Shown: positions 20,702-29,778, counted from the first letter of the stretch. The stretch: DNA of 58,059 nucleotides from Planctomycetota bacterium (GCA_018242645.1 JAFEBN010000224.1:1-58059); one strand, 5' to 3'. A program made the numbers and translations. The notes: a model not told the origin generated them from the letters alone.

Positions 20702-20763
20702 TTTCTCACTTCTGGGACGCCTTTCTGAGCAGAAATCCGCAGATTTGTTGGCAACGTGAGAAA
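20702..20763. repeat. Nested inverted repeats upstream of the PEP-CTERM-like gene
   Basis: TTTCTCAC (20702-20709) matches GTGAGAAA (20756-20763) as a perfect inverted repeat. Inside it, TTTCTG AG CAGAAA (20722-20735) is a compact palindrome. They sit about 80-140 bases before the secreted-protein gene and 80 bases after the permease gene, in AT-richer DNA than its surroundings. An operator or transcript-end structure are both possible. Confidence 0.4.
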
Positions 20764-20840
20764 CATTGCAAGCCAGACTCAACTTCACCGCATATCAATG
20801 TGAGTAGGCGAATTTGGTCGTCTCCAAGAGGAGAGGGATT

Positions 20841-21545
20841 GTGATAAAGTCGAGTTGTATTGCAGCGGCTTTGGCCGCGACCGGTGTCGCTGCCTCCGCA
20901 CATGCCGCAGTGACCTTCACGGGCACGGGCTTCAACCCCGAGGGTTCGGCGATCGTTTCCGGATCGGCGAAGTTCTCGGTCTCGGGGAACACGCTCACGC
21001 TGGTTCTGACCAACACGAGCCTGCCCCGCACGACGGCGCAGGGAAACGCCCTGACCGGCGTCGCGTTTAGCTTCGCGGGCGGGTCGCCTTCGCTCACCAT
21101 GACCAGCATCGCGATGACCGGCGGCAGCCTGCTCTGGACGAGCAAGACCGCGTCGTCCGCGGTCGCGTCGCTCACCGGCTCCTGGACCACGACGCTGGGT
21201 GCGACGCCTTTGGGCGCGTACGGCGCCGCGACGACGGGATTCGCGGGCGGTTTCAATGGCGGCTCCATCGCGCTGGGCAACGCTTCGCCGAACTACGGCA
21301 TCGTCGCTGCCGGCACCTTCGATGGCTCGAATGTTTCCTTCGGTGGCGCCCAGTTCCCGTTCGTCCAGAATTCGCTCACGCTGACCTTTACCGGCGTGAA
21401 CGGCTTCAACGAGTCGCAGATCAACAGCGTCAAGCTGCTCTTCGGCACGGATGGCACAGGGGTAATCCAGGCGATCCCGTCTCCGGGCTCGCTGGCGCTC
21501 GTCGGCCTTGGCGGCCTGGTGGCCGCCCGCCGCCGGCGGAACTGA
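20841..21545 (+). CDS. Secreted protein with a PEP-CTERM-like sorting tail
   Basis: The 234-residue product starts at GTG 20841, preceded by GGAGAGGG at 20830-20837. Residues 1-22 are a signal peptide (ending ASAHA). The body is Gly/Ser/Thr-rich, beta-type and poor in charge, without a known catalytic domain. The last 23 residues form the tripartite C-terminal anchor: IPSPG, a hydrophobic helix (SLALVGLGGLVAA) and RRRRN. In exosortase systems this tail is cut and the protein is sorted to the envelope or matrix. The tail has Pro-Ser-Pro-Gly rather than PEP. An exosortase gene is present at 40673. This is a probable exosortase substrate. Confidence 0.85.
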   Translation: MIKSSCIAAALAATGVAASAHAAVTFTGTGFNPEGSAIVSGSAKFSVSGNTLTLVLTNTSLPRTTAQGNALTGVAFSFAGGSPSLTMTSIAMTGGSLLWTSKTASSAVASLTGSWTTTLGATPLGAYGAATTGFAGGFNGGSIALGNASPNYGIVAAGTFDGSNVSFGGAQFPFVQNSLTLTFTGVNGFNESQINSVKLLFGTDGTGVIQAIPSPGSLALVGLGGLVAARRRRN

Positions 21546-21574
21546 ACGGTTTCATCCACATTGTCATCTCTCTC

Positions 21575-21608
21575 GCGGGCCCGCGTAGCCGGGCCCGCTT
21601 TTCATTTC
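21575..21608 (+). terminator. Strong intrinsic terminator after the PEP-CTERM-like gene
   Basis: GCGGGCCCG (21575-21583) and CGGGCCCGC (21590-21598) form a perfect 9-base-pair stem with a 6-base loop, followed by TTTTCATTT. It is the clearest intrinsic terminator in the window and isolates the secreted-protein gene from uvrD. Confidence 0.85.
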
Positions 21609-21630
21609 CGGGATAGGCCCTCGCTCGGCT

Positions 21631-21659
21631 TTGCCCCGGGGAGCGGCGTCCACTACGCT
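21631..21659 (+). promoter_or_regulatory. Putative promoter of uvrD/pcrA
   Basis: TTGCCC (21631-21636) and TACGCT (21654-21659) are separated by 17 bases, an ideal housekeeping-sigma spacing. The -10 ends 23 bases before GTG 21683, and the leader carries AAGGAG. Confidence 0.5.
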
Positions 21660-21682
21660 CCTGCCAACGGGAAGGAGCCCGC

Positions 21683-24103
21683 GTGTTGCAGGAAGAGATG
21701 CCGAGCCATGCCATCGAATCGGAGGGGCCGTCCGAACTGCTGAAGGGCCTCACGGAGCCGCAGCGCCAGGCGGTCCTGGCCACCGAAGGACCGCTGCTGG
21801 TGCTGGCGGGCGCGGGCTCGGGCAAGACGCGTGTCATCACGCGCCGCATCGCCTACCTGATCCACCAGGGCATCGCGCCCTGGTCCATTCTGGCGGTCAC
21901 GTTCACGAACAAGGCCGCCGCCGAGATGCGCGAACGCGTGCACGGGATCCTCGGGCACGACCCGCAGTCAACACGGGGCCTGACCGTCACCACGTTCCAC
22001 TCGCTGTGCGCACGCCTGCTCAGGCGATATGCGGAAGCGGCAGGACTCAAGCCGGAGTTCTCGATCTACGACTCGTCGGACCAGGCGGCGCTGGCCAAGA
22101 AGATCATCGCCGAACTGCAGTTGTCCACCAGCAATTGGCCGCCCCGCAGCGTGCTCTCGGCGATTTCTTCGGCCAAGAACGAACTGCTCGACGCCGACGA
22201 GTACGCCGCTCAGGCGGTCGACTTCTACTCGCGCACGGTTGCGAAGATCTACGCCGGATATCAGCGCGCCCTCAAGCTCGCCGGCGCGGTCGATTTTGAT
22301 GACCTGCTCGTGCTCACGGCAAAGATGCTCAAGAGCAACGAGCAGGTCCGAGCCGAGTGCAACGAGCGCTGGCGCTACCTGCTGATCGACGAGTACCAGG
22401 ACACCAACCACGCGCAGTTTGTGATCGCTTCGCTGATCGCCGGACGGAACGAAGAAGGCCGGCCCCCCAACATCTGCGTCGTCGGCGACCCCGACCAGGC
22501 CATCTATGGCTGGCGCGGAGCGGACATCAGCAACATCCTCGAGTTCGAGAAGAGCTATCCCGGCACCAAGGTCATCACGCTGGGCGAGAACTTCCGCTCG
22601 ACGGCGCCGATCCTCAAAGCGGCCGACACGCTCATCCGCAACAACATCAAGCGCAAGCACAAGGACCTCTTCACCACCCGCGCCGGCGGCGAGCGGGTCG
22701 AGGTGACGCTCGCACGCGACGAAAATCACGAGGCGGCGCTCGTGGTCGACTGGATGAAGAGCGTCAAGGACGAACGCGAGAACTCGCCCAGCCCCGTCGC
22801 GTGGCGCGAGATGGCGATCTTCTACCGGACCAATTCGCTGAGCCGCGTGATCGAAGATGCGCTGCGCGGTGCGGCCATCCCGTACACCATCGCCCGCGGC
22901 ACCGCTTTCTACGAACGCGAGGAAGTCAAGAACGCCATCGCGTACCTGCGCGTCGTCGCCAACCCGAGCGACGGCGTTTCGCTCGCGCGAATCGTCAACA
23001 CGCCCACCCGTGGAATCGGCTCGACCACGTTCGGAAAAATCGAAGACGCCGCGGCACAGCAGGGGCGCGCGACGCTTGAAGTCATGCGCGACAGCTCCGT
23101 GCTCACGCAGGTCGCGGGACGCGGCGCCGCGGCCGTGGGCAAGTTCGTTCAGATGATCGACGACTGGACCGGCGGCGGCACTTTCATGGGTGCGCAGGTG
23201 CCCACCGGCCTGTCCGACCTGGTTTCCCGCATCATCCGCGAGTCGGGCCTGGAAGCGATGTACCGCGCGCAGGCCAAGGCCAGCGGGAGCGATGCCGACC
23301 TTGAACGCCTGGACAACCTCGACGAACTCGTGAGTTCCGCCCGCCAGTTCGAGATGGAATTCGACGCGATGGCCGATCCGGCCGCCGCGAGCGAAGACGG
23401 GCTCGCTCGTCCGAGTGATCAGACGCCGCCCCTGCTCGCGATGCTCCGGGCGTATCTTGAATCGATCGCGCTGGTGGCGGATGCGGACGCCGTGGACCCC
23501 GCCCAGGGGGCGGTGACGCTGATGACGCTGCACGCCGCAAAGGGCCTCGAGTTCAAGGCGGTGGCCATCATCGGGTTGGAGGAGGGGCAGTTACCCCACA
23601 GCCGCGCCCGCGAGTCGCAAGACCAGCTCGAAGAAGAACGTCGCCTGTGTTTCGTGGGCATTACGCGTGCGATGCGACGGCTGCTCATGACCAGCAGTCG
23701 CTACCGCACCATGCGGGGAATCCCGGAGCGGACGATTCCGAGCAGATTCCTGGAGGAACTGCCCAAGGACGCGGTCCTCATCAGCGATCAGGCCGACATG
23801 CTGGGCGGTCTCGATGATTTCATCGAGCGGGGCGAAGGCGGTTCCCAGGGGCCCCGCTACGAAGCCGAGGGTGAATTCGCCGCACGCGACAGCAAGCGAG
23901 CGTCGCTCGCATGGAGCGGCGGCTCGCGCACCCCGCGCAACGCGCCGTTCCCGGTCGGCGCCACCGTTCGCCACCCGCAATTCGGCGAGGGCGAAGTGAT
24001 CAACATCACAGGCGGCGCCAACGCGCGTGCGACTATCCGTTTCAGAGGCGTCGGCACCAAGACGCTGGTGCTGGAATACGCGCGGCTCACGCGTGTGAAG
24101 TAG
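21683..24103 (+). CDS. ATP-dependent DNA helicase, UvrD/PcrA family
   Basis: A superfamily-1 3'-5' helicase of 806 residues. Motifs: Q-motif LTEPQRQAV (27-35), Walker A AGAGSGKTR (about 43-51), Ia TFTNKAA, II DEYQDTN (about 235-241), III GDPDQAIYGWRGAD, IV FRST, V TLHAAKGLEF (about 615-624), VI EERRLCFVGITRA. The C-terminal ~50 residues (VGATVRHPQFGEGEV...) match the Tudor-like domain by which PcrA/UvrD bind RNA polymerase. These enzymes unwind DNA in excision repair and resolve transcription conflicts. Start GTG 21683 follows AAGGAG by 7 bases. PcrA and UvrD cannot be distinguished from sequence alone. Confidence 0.95.
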   Translation: MLQEEMPSHAIESEGPSELLKGLTEPQRQAVLATEGPLLVLAGAGSGKTRVITRRIAYLIHQGIAPWSILAVTFTNKAAAEMRERVHGILGHDPQSTRGLTVTTFHSLCARLLRRYAEAAGLKPEFSIYDSSDQAALAKKIIAELQLSTSNWPPRSVLSAISSAKNELLDADEYAAQAVDFYSRTVAKIYAGYQRALKLAGAVDFDDLLVLTAKMLKSNEQVRAECNERWRYLLIDEYQDTNHAQFVIASLIAGRNEEGRPPNICVVGDPDQAIYGWRGADISNILEFEKSYPGTKVITLGENFRSTAPILKAADTLIRNNIKRKHKDLFTTRAGGERVEVTLARDENHEAALVVDWMKSVKDERENSPSPVAWREMAIFYRTNSLSRVIEDALRGAAIPYTIARGTAFYEREEVKNAIAYLRVVANPSDGVSLARIVNTPTRGIGSTTFGKIEDAAAQQGRATLEVMRDSSVLTQVAGRGAAAVGKFVQMIDDWTGGGTFMGAQVPTGLSDLVSRIIRESGLEAMYRAQAKASGSDADLERLDNLDELVSSARQFEMEFDAMADPAAASEDGLARPSDQTPPLLAMLRAYLESIALVADADAVDPAQGAVTLMTLHAAKGLEFKAVAIIGLEEGQLPHSRARESQDQLEEERRLCFVGITRAMRRLLMTSSRYRTMRGIPERTIPSRFLEELPKDAVLISDQADMLGGLDDFIERGEGGSQGPRYEAEGEFAARDSKRASLAWSGGSRTPRNAPFPVGATVRHPQFGEGEVINITGGANARATIRFRGVGTKTLVLEYARLTRVK

Positions 24104-24232
24104 ATTCGCCCGTCCCGACGGCTGTGTTCGCGCCCCGTATCGCTTTTCGGTCCTGGGAGAACAGCCGTGTCGATGAACCCCGCCGCGGGCTTGCGCGCTC
24201 CACGGATCACAGCCCCAATGCAGGAGTTTGGC

Positions 24233-25789
24233 ATGAAGACCAACGTGTTTGCGGTCGGTTGCATGGCCTTGTTCATCGCCGCGGGTTCGGCCCGAGCTCA
24301 GTCGGATTCGCCCGGTCCGGTCGTCACGATTTACAGCACGCTCTCGCCGGGCCAGGGCGTGCCGCGCGACGCGCTCGCGCAGGCCAAATACAACGGCGGG
24401 TGGGGCGGCGTCGCCAACGCGGTGCAGGGTTTCGCGACGGTCCGGCAATATCTGAAACTCGAGCTCAAGCACGGCCTCAACGATGTCCGCGTAACAGATG
24501 TCGCGGCACTCATCGAGCCGACCACCGTGACGTTTGAGTCTCTGACGGCTCCCACGCTCACGCGGGTGCTGGAGCAGAATTTCCAGTTTGATCTCATCGG
24601 GCGCGAAAAGCTGCTCGAGAAATATCTGGACAAGGAAATCACGGTTTCGTCACCAGCGGGCGACCGGGTGGCCGTTTCGAGCGGGACCCTGCTGAGCACC
24701 GCGGGCGGAGTGGTGCTGCGCGACAAAGGCGGCCAGGTGCAGATCGTCGCCAACCCCACGAGCTTCGAGCTGCCCTCGCTGCCCGGCGGGCTGCTCACAC
24801 GCCCCACGCTTCTCTGGCAAGTCGAGACCCAGCAGCCGGGAACGCACACGGCCCGAATCAGCTACGAAACCGAGGGCATGACCTGGTGGGCCGACTACAA
24901 CGCGCTTTTTGCACCAGGCAAGGACAACAACAGCGGCACGCTGGATTTGTCCGCCTGGGTAAGCATCGTCAACCAGTCCGGCGCGACGTACGACGGTGCG
25001 ACGCTCAAGCTCATCGCCGGCCGCGTCAACAAGATCCAGCCCCAGGACAACCGGTACAACTACCCCCGGATGGCCAAAGCGGCGCTGGCCGAAGACCGAA
25101 GCGAAGGGTTCGAGCAGAAGGCGTTCTTTGAGTACCACCTGTACACACTGGGTCGCTCGACGACGCTGCCCGACAACTCGACCAAGCAGATCGAGCTTTT
25201 CCCTTCGGTCATGAAGGTCCCGTGCGAGAAGACCCTTGTGTTCGACGGCTTGGCGCTCGACCCCATGGATTACGGCGGTCCGATGACCGACCAGGGATTC
25301 GGCGCACAAGGGCGCAGCACGGTTGATGTGTACCTTCGCTTCAAGAACAACAAGGAATCGGGTCTTGGCATTCCGCTGCCCGCGGGGCGCGTGCGTGTCA
25401 GCCAGTCGGATCCGGGCAAGGGCGGTCCGAACGACGCCATCGCCGAGTTCATCGGCGAGGATGTGCTCAAGCACACGCCCAAGGACGAAACCGTGCTCTT
25501 AAGGCTCGGCGCCTCGTTCGACGTCGTGGGGGAGCGCACGCAGGTCGACTTCAAAGTTGATAGTGCGCGGCGCACGATGGAAGAGACCATCGAGATCACC
25601 CTTCGCAACCGCAAAGAGGTGAAGACCGACGTGATCGTGCGCGAGCGGCTCTACCGCTGGGCCAACTGGGAAATCAGCGGCGCGAGCATCAAGTACGACA
25701 AGATCGATTCACGCACGGTGCAGTTCCCTGTCACGGTCGAACCCGGCAAGGAGGTCAAGCTGCGCTACACCGTGAAGTACAGTTGGTAA
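24233..25789 (+). CDS. Secreted DUF4139-type protein
   Basis: The 518-residue product has a signal peptide (residues 1-22, ending SARA before Q). The central and C-terminal parts resemble DUF4139 (MuiA-like) proteins: ISYETEGMTWWADYNALF (about 220-240), STVDVYLRFKNNKESGLGIPLPAGRVRV (about 370-390), and a C-terminal run of beta strands with ending EPGKEVKLRYTVKYSW. The N-terminal DUF4140 partner domain is not evident. Function of the family is unknown; it is predicted to be periplasmic or surface-exposed. AGGAG lies 7 bases before ATG 24233. It ends 3 bases from the convergent lipoprotein gene. Confidence 0.85.
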   Translation: MKTNVFAVGCMALFIAAGSARAQSDSPGPVVTIYSTLSPGQGVPRDALAQAKYNGGWGGVANAVQGFATVRQYLKLELKHGLNDVRVTDVAALIEPTTVTFESLTAPTLTRVLEQNFQFDLIGREKLLEKYLDKEITVSSPAGDRVAVSSGTLLSTAGGVVLRDKGGQVQIVANPTSFELPSLPGGLLTRPTLLWQVETQQPGTHTARISYETEGMTWWADYNALFAPGKDNNSGTLDLSAWVSIVNQSGATYDGATLKLIAGRVNKIQPQDNRYNYPRMAKAALAEDRSEGFEQKAFFEYHLYTLGRSTTLPDNSTKQIELFPSVMKVPCEKTLVFDGLALDPMDYGGPMTDQGFGAQGRSTVDVYLRFKNNKESGLGIPLPAGRVRVSQSDPGKGGPNDAIAEFIGEDVLKHTPKDETVLLRLGASFDVVGERTQVDFKVDSARRTMEETIEITLRNRKEVKTDVIVRERLYRWANWEISGASIKYDKIDSRTVQFPVTVEPGKEVKLRYTVKYSW

Positions 25790-25792
25790 AGG

Positions 25793-26353
25793 TCAGGGCG
25801 CCGAGGGCTTGGCGGGCTCCGCCGCCGGCTGCGCAGCCGGAGCGACTGGTTCAGCCGGAGCGGGCGATGCCGCGGGTGTCGGGCTTGGTGCCGGTGCGGG
25901 TGTTCCCGGGGTCACCATCACGGGCTTTCCGCCAGTTGCGTTGGCGTGCTCGATGCGCGGATCGCTGCCGGTCGCGTACTCGGGGGTCTTGCGGATCGAG
26001 ACATCCATACGGCGCGAGTACTTGTCGGGAACAGCCATCACGCTATTGAGTTCGCCGCCCCGGGTGGGGCGGTCGAAGAACTGCCAGCGCATCGCGTCGG
26101 GGTTGGCGGGGTTGTCGGGATACTGGGCCTCGTGGAAACGGAACGTGAGCTGCTTGCCCACGGGCACATCGGCGGTCCAGATAGGCTCGTTGGAACGCAC
26201 ATCGACGATGGTCACCGTGACGGGGTAGAACTCGTTGGAGATGAAGGTGAACGTGTCGTTGGACCGCATCGAGCCGCCGGGGCGGTAGACGTTGCATCCG
26301 GCCAGGGAAGTCAGCAGCAGGGCGGTCGCGAGGGCGGCACGGCGAAGTGACAT
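25793..26353 (-). CDS. Predicted lipoprotein with a Pro/Ala-rich tail
   Basis: A 186-residue protein with a type II signal peptide and lipobox LAGC (Cys20). Residues about 30-125 form a compact beta-rich domain (FISNEFYPVTVTIVDVRSN...). The last ~50 residues are Pro/Ala-rich and would be flexible, possibly spanning to the cell wall. I do not recognise the core domain. ATG 26353 is preferred because the signal sequence then has normal length; GGAG precedes it. It is divergent from ispF. Confidence 0.8.
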   Translation of the reverse strand: MSLRRAALATALLLTSLAGCNVYRPGGSMRSNDTFTFISNEFYPVTVTIVDVRSNEPIWTADVPVGKQLTFRFHEAQYPDNPANPDAMRWQFFDRPTRGGELNSVMAVPDKYSRRMDVSIRKTPEYATGSDPRIEHANATGGKPVMVTPGTPAPAPSPTPAASPAPAEPVAPAAQPAAEPAKPSAP

Positions 26354-26499
26354 CAGCGGGTATCTCCGGCTCAACAGTCCAATGGGATCAGCACGTTCGA
26401 AGAGTCGGAAGCCCTCGAGCGTCCCAGAATGTATCGGCTCGACACCTGTTCGTCGTGATTCCTGTAAAGGATCGTTCGGAAAAAGGTCGGAATTCGCCC

Positions 26500-26507
26500 G
26501 CTAGACT
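26500..26507 (+). promoter_or_regulatory. Putative -10 element (GCTAGACT) of ispF
   Basis: The octamer ends only 7 bases before ATG 26515, which has no ribosome binding site. Initiation at the usual distance would place the transcript start at or next to the start codon, so a leaderless mRNA is inferred. Confidence 0.45.
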
Positions 26508-26514
26508 GCCGGTC

Positions 26515-27027
26515 ATGCGCAATCTGGCGGAATCGGTGCGAATCGGACATGGGTACGACCTTCACCGGCTCGAGCCGCAGGCCCCGAGCGGGCCCGGGCG
26601 GCCCCTGGTGGTTGGCGGCGTACGGCTCGACTTCGATCGGGGCCCTATCGCCCACAGCGACGGCGACGCCCTTCTGCACGCCGTGACCGACGCCTTGCTG
26701 GCCGCCGCCAGCCTGCCCGACATTGGGCAGCTTTTCCCGGATAACGACCCGCGGCACGAATCTCAGGACTCTCGCGACTTCCTCCGTGAAGCCGGCGACC
26801 GCGTGCGGGCGCTCGGATGGACGATCGCCAATATCGACGCCACGGTGATTCTGGAGAAGCCCAAGCTCAGCCCGCACAAGGCGGCGATGCGGTCCTGCAT
26901 CGCCGGCGTGCTGGACATCGACGTCTCCCGCGTCGGGATCAAGGGCAAGACCCACGAGAAGGTGGACGCGGTCGGCGAAGGCCGCGCCATCGAGGTGCAC
27001 GCTGTCGCGCTACTTGTTCGCGACTGA
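26515..27027 (+). CDS. ispF: 2-C-methyl-D-erythritol 2,4-cyclodiphosphate synthase
   Basis: IspF cyclises CDP-methylerythritol 2-phosphate in the non-mevalonate (MEP) isoprenoid pathway as a zinc-dependent trimer. Metal ligands Asp15 and His17 (GHGYDLHRL) and His55 (in HSDGDALLHAVTDALL, 47-62) are present, as is the C-terminal KGKTHEKVDAVGEGRAIEVHAVALL. The 170 residues are close to the usual ~160. The 3' end overlaps the convergent SDR gene by 18 bases. ATG 26515 matches the family N-terminus; the open frame extends upstream but is not homologous. Confidence 0.96.
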   Translation: MRNLAESVRIGHGYDLHRLEPQAPSGPGRPLVVGGVRLDFDRGPIAHSDGDALLHAVTDALLAAASLPDIGQLFPDNDPRHESQDSRDFLREAGDRVRALGWTIANIDATVILEKPKLSPHKAAMRSCIAGVLDIDVSRVGIKGKTHEKVDAVGEGRAIEVHAVALLVRD

Positions 27028-27846
27028 GCCCGAGACATCCTTCTGCTGATTTCGCAGAATTCGATCGGTCAGGCCGGGCATGAGCGTCGCCAGCGCGAGG
27101 GCGGCCCGCACCGGAAAACTCGTCCACACCTCGCCCTTTGGCTTGCGGAGGCATCGGACGATGGCCTTGGCAACCGTCTCCGGAGGCTGCTTGAGCGTGT
27201 CGGGGGTCTGGAGACTCACGCGCCGGCCTCCCGAGCGCTCCCGCGCGGTCTCGAAGAACTCGGTGCGGGTGCCGATGGGATGCACGGTCGACACGTGAAT
27301 GCCCTGCGGGGCCAGCTCGATCCGCATCGCCCTGCCAAAGTGATCTTGGAGCGCCTTGCTGGCGGAGTAGGCCGCAAAGTTCGGAAGCCCGATCTTGCTC
27401 ACGCAGCTTGAGCACAGCAGAATGTGCCCGCGATTCGGGAGCGGATTCCGCTCGAGCATGAAGCGTGCCGCGAGGCGGGAAAGCTCCAGGCTCGACCAGA
27501 AGTTGGTCTCGAACATCTGCGTGAGTTCCGACTGGGTGTAATCCAGCACGCGACGCTCGATGCCGTAGCCGGCGTTGGAAAATACGGCGTAGAGACCGCC
27601 GAAGCGTTCGACGGCGAAGTCGACGAGGCGCTGGTTGTCGCCCGGCGCGATGACGTCCATCACCATGAACGCCGCTTTGCCGCCGGAAGATTCGATGCGC
27701 CGCGCCAGATCGCGCAGCCGCTCCTCGCGTCGGGCAGCGATGACGACGTTCATGCCCGCCTCGGCGCACGCAATACCCGTCGCGAGACCGATGCCGGAAC
27801 TGGCGCCGGTGATCGCGATCGTTCGGCCGCGGAGGTCGATGCCCAC
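27010..27846 (-). CDS. Short-chain dehydrogenase/reductase
   Basis: A classical SDR of 278 residues: cofactor motif TGASSGIG (13-20), NAG (about 91-93), Ser/Tyr/Lys active site with SCVSKIG and YSASK (about 150-163), then the substrate-binding loop. The C-terminal ~60 residues (after a conserved PPETVAKAIVRCL) match SDRs acting on lipids or long substrates, but this does not identify the substrate. It lies 4 bases after the entericidin-like gene on the same strand and overlaps ispF tail-to-tail by 18 bases. Confidence 0.88.
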   Translation of the reverse strand: MGIDLRGRTIAITGASSGIGLATGIACAEAGMNVVIAARREERLRDLARRIESSGGKAAFMVMDVIAPGDNQRLVDFAVERFGGLYAVFSNAGYGIERRVLDYTQSELTQMFETNFWSSLELSRLAARFMLERNPLPNRGHILLCSSCVSKIGLPNFAAYSASKALQDHFGRAMRIELAPQGIHVSTVHPIGTRTEFFETARERSGGRRVSLQTPDTLKQPPETVAKAIVRCLRKPKGEVWTSFPVRAALALATLMPGLTDRILRNQQKDVSGSVANK

Positions 27847-27850
27847 GACG

Positions 27851-28009
27851 TTACTTCGAGCCGCTCAGAGCCTTCTTGGTGTTGTCGCTGGTTTCCTGGA
27901 TGTCTTCACCAGCGCCCTTCACCGTGTTGCATGCCACGACGGTGGCGAGCGAGACAGTCGAGAGAACCATGGCAGTGACCCGGAGCAGCGTTTGAGCCCG
28001 AAATTTCAT
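27851..28009 (-). CDS. Entericidin-like small lipoprotein
   Basis: The 52-residue product has a hydrophobic signal and a lipobox-like VVAC (Cys27), then a short polar tail NTVKGAGEDIQETSD, the hallmark of the entericidin A/B family. These lipoproteins are outer-membrane peptides of unclear function, in Escherichia coli linked to a toxin/antidote pair. Here only one copy is seen, so no antidote partner is apparent. ATG 28009 has GGGAG and GAAGGA just upstream. It sits between murJ and the SDR gene on the minus strand. Confidence 0.85.
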   Translation of the reverse strand: MKFRAQTLLRVTAMVLSTVSLATVVACNTVKGAGEDIQETSDNTKKALSGSK

Positions 28010-28027
28010 TCCTTCAACTCCCTCAAA

Positions 28028-28044
28028 GGCCGGGAACCCCGGCC
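28028..28044. repeat. GC-rich hairpin between murJ and the entericidin-like gene
   Basis: GGCCGGG and CCCGGCC form a perfect 7-base-pair stem with a 3-base loop. On the minus strand it lies after murJ and is followed by TTTG, so it could be a weak terminator or a leader structure of the small gene. Confidence 0.45.
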
Positions 28045-28074
28045 CGAAGCAGAAGGATACTCGAGATTTCGGTT

Positions 28075-29763
28075 TCACTCCATCATCATGGCGTCGGCCT
28101 TCGCGCCGGCCGGGCCGCGGCGGACCAGCCAGCGGAGTTCTTCGAGTCCTGCGGCGAAAGACATCGCGCCGTAACTCAAGCCGCCGACAATGGTTGCAAC
28201 GGCCAGGCGCGTGATGGCGCCCCATCGCCCGCCCCCGACCGGCAGCCAGTGGATGATTGCCCACACCAAGGCCCCCATGACCACCGCCACGCCGAAGATC
28301 TTGAGACATCCACCAAGCGTTTCCCGATCAAAAACATCCGCTCCGAGCTTCCTGCGAGCCAGCCATGCGACGATGAAGGCTTGCGCCATCGCGCACAGTC
28401 CTGTCGAAAGCGCAAGCCCCGCCTCGCGGAGCGGCCAGATCAGGATCAGGTTCAGCGCGAAATTGGCGCCCACCATCGACATCGCGACCCGCATCGGTGT
28501 CACGGTGTCGCCTCGCGCGTAAAACGCACGCGTGAGCACGTGATTCAGTGAGTACGCCCACACCGCGGGCGCGTAGCAGGCGACAACAAGAGCCGCACGC
28601 GACAGTCCCGATTGCGAGAACCGGAAAAACATGGTGTCGACCAGATCTTCACGGACCACAACCAGGCCGATGCTCGCGGGAATGCCGATGAAAAGAGACA
28701 GGCGTACGCCGCGCCGGAGCACATCCACAAACGCCACGCTGTGCGAAGCGGTCCTGGAAAGCAGCGGAAACACGGCAACCGCCACGGCGATACCGAAGAC
28801 GCCCAGGGGAAACTGATAAAGCCGCGAGGTGTACGAGAGAATCGCATTGGACGATTCGTCAAGTGTGACGGCGATTCCCAAGATGGTCGGTCCGACCAAC
28901 ATTGGCCACATCGCGATCAGCGTGTCCATCATCGTGTTGAGTTGCAGCGTTCCCAAGCCCAGCAGCACAGGAACGAACCGCTTCAGCACCCGCTTTGCCG
29001 ATTCTCGTGCGGCATCCGCGGCCCGCGTCCACGCCACCAGCCCCCGCAACGCCAGCAACGACCACACGATCTGCAGCACGCTCGCGATCACGGCGCACAC
29101 GCCCACGATGTACGCCGAGGTTGTCTGCGGAATGTCCTTCCAGACAAAGCCCGCGAGCGCTCCCGCGGCCATCATGACGTTCAGAATGATCGGCGCAGCC
29201 GCGGGCGGGCCGAATTTCCCGTGGCTCTGCAGCACCCCGCCCAGAATCGCCGTCATGCACACCATGGGCATCATGGGAAGCATGAGCATGAGCAGGCGGA
29301 TCGACAGCGTTCGCTCCGGGTCGTTTTTTCCAAAGACCAGCACACCCAGCAACGCGATTTCGGCGACCAGCACAATCGCCGAAGTCACCAGGGTCAGCAG
29401 ACGCATCGTCAGGGAGGCAAGCTGATGCGCCGCGTGCGGCGATTCCTGCCGGAGCCGGCTGTACTCGGGCAGAAACGCCGCCGACAACGCCCCCTCGCCG
29501 AAAAGACGCCGGAAGACGTTGGGCATCATGAACGCGGCATTGAACGCCGAACCCACGCCCGTGTCTCCGAAGATCGCCGCTGTCAGAAGATCCCGCACCA
29601 GTCCGGTCAGACGCGAAACAAGCGTCAGGCTCGCCACGATCCGGATCGCCGCCGCCAGCACGCCGCCCAGCGCGTGCAGATCATGCGGGTGCGATTCGCC
29701 GGCGGGCTTGTCGGAGGGGGCAGCCCCCATCGTGGCCGGAGCGGTGTTCATGGGCTCGTTCAT
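28075..29763 (-). CDS. murJ: Lipid II flippase MurJ (MviN family)
   Basis: MurJ moves lipid-linked murein precursors across the inner membrane. The 562-residue protein has about 14 hydrophobic helices, with the conserved RLTGLVRDLLTAAIFG (about 53-68), NVFRRLFGEGALSAAFLPEY (about 83-102) and a later YQFPLGVFGIAVAVAVFPLLSR. The first ~25 residues are a polar extension. ATG 29763 is preferred over TTG 29775. In this position at the end of a polysaccharide cluster it could alternatively flip another undecaprenyl-linked sugar, since the locus shows no separate Wzx-type flippase. Confidence 0.93.
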   Translation of the reverse strand: MNEPMNTAPATMGAAPSDKPAGESHPHDLHALGGVLAAAIRIVASLTLVSRLTGLVRDLLTAAIFGDTGVGSAFNAAFMMPNVFRRLFGEGALSAAFLPEYSRLRQESPHAAHQLASLTMRLLTLVTSAIVLVAEIALLGVLVFGKNDPERTLSIRLLMLMLPMMPMVCMTAILGGVLQSHGKFGPPAAAPIILNVMMAAGALAGFVWKDIPQTTSAYIVGVCAVIASVLQIVWSLLALRGLVAWTRAADAARESAKRVLKRFVPVLLGLGTLQLNTMMDTLIAMWPMLVGPTILGIAVTLDESSNAILSYTSRLYQFPLGVFGIAVAVAVFPLLSRTASHSVAFVDVLRRGVRLSLFIGIPASIGLVVVREDLVDTMFFRFSQSGLSRAALVVACYAPAVWAYSLNHVLTRAFYARGDTVTPMRVAMSMVGANFALNLILIWPLREAGLALSTGLCAMAQAFIVAWLARRKLGADVFDRETLGGCLKIFGVAVVMGALVWAIIHWLPVGGGRWGAITRLAVATIVGGLSYGAMSFAAGLEELRWLVRRGPAGAKADAMMME

Positions 29764-29778
29764 CGGCTCGGCCAACGT

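Noticed and set aside
27851-28009. Entericidin toxin-antidote pair
   Set aside because: Only one small lipoprotein is present; no second short homologue is adjacent.
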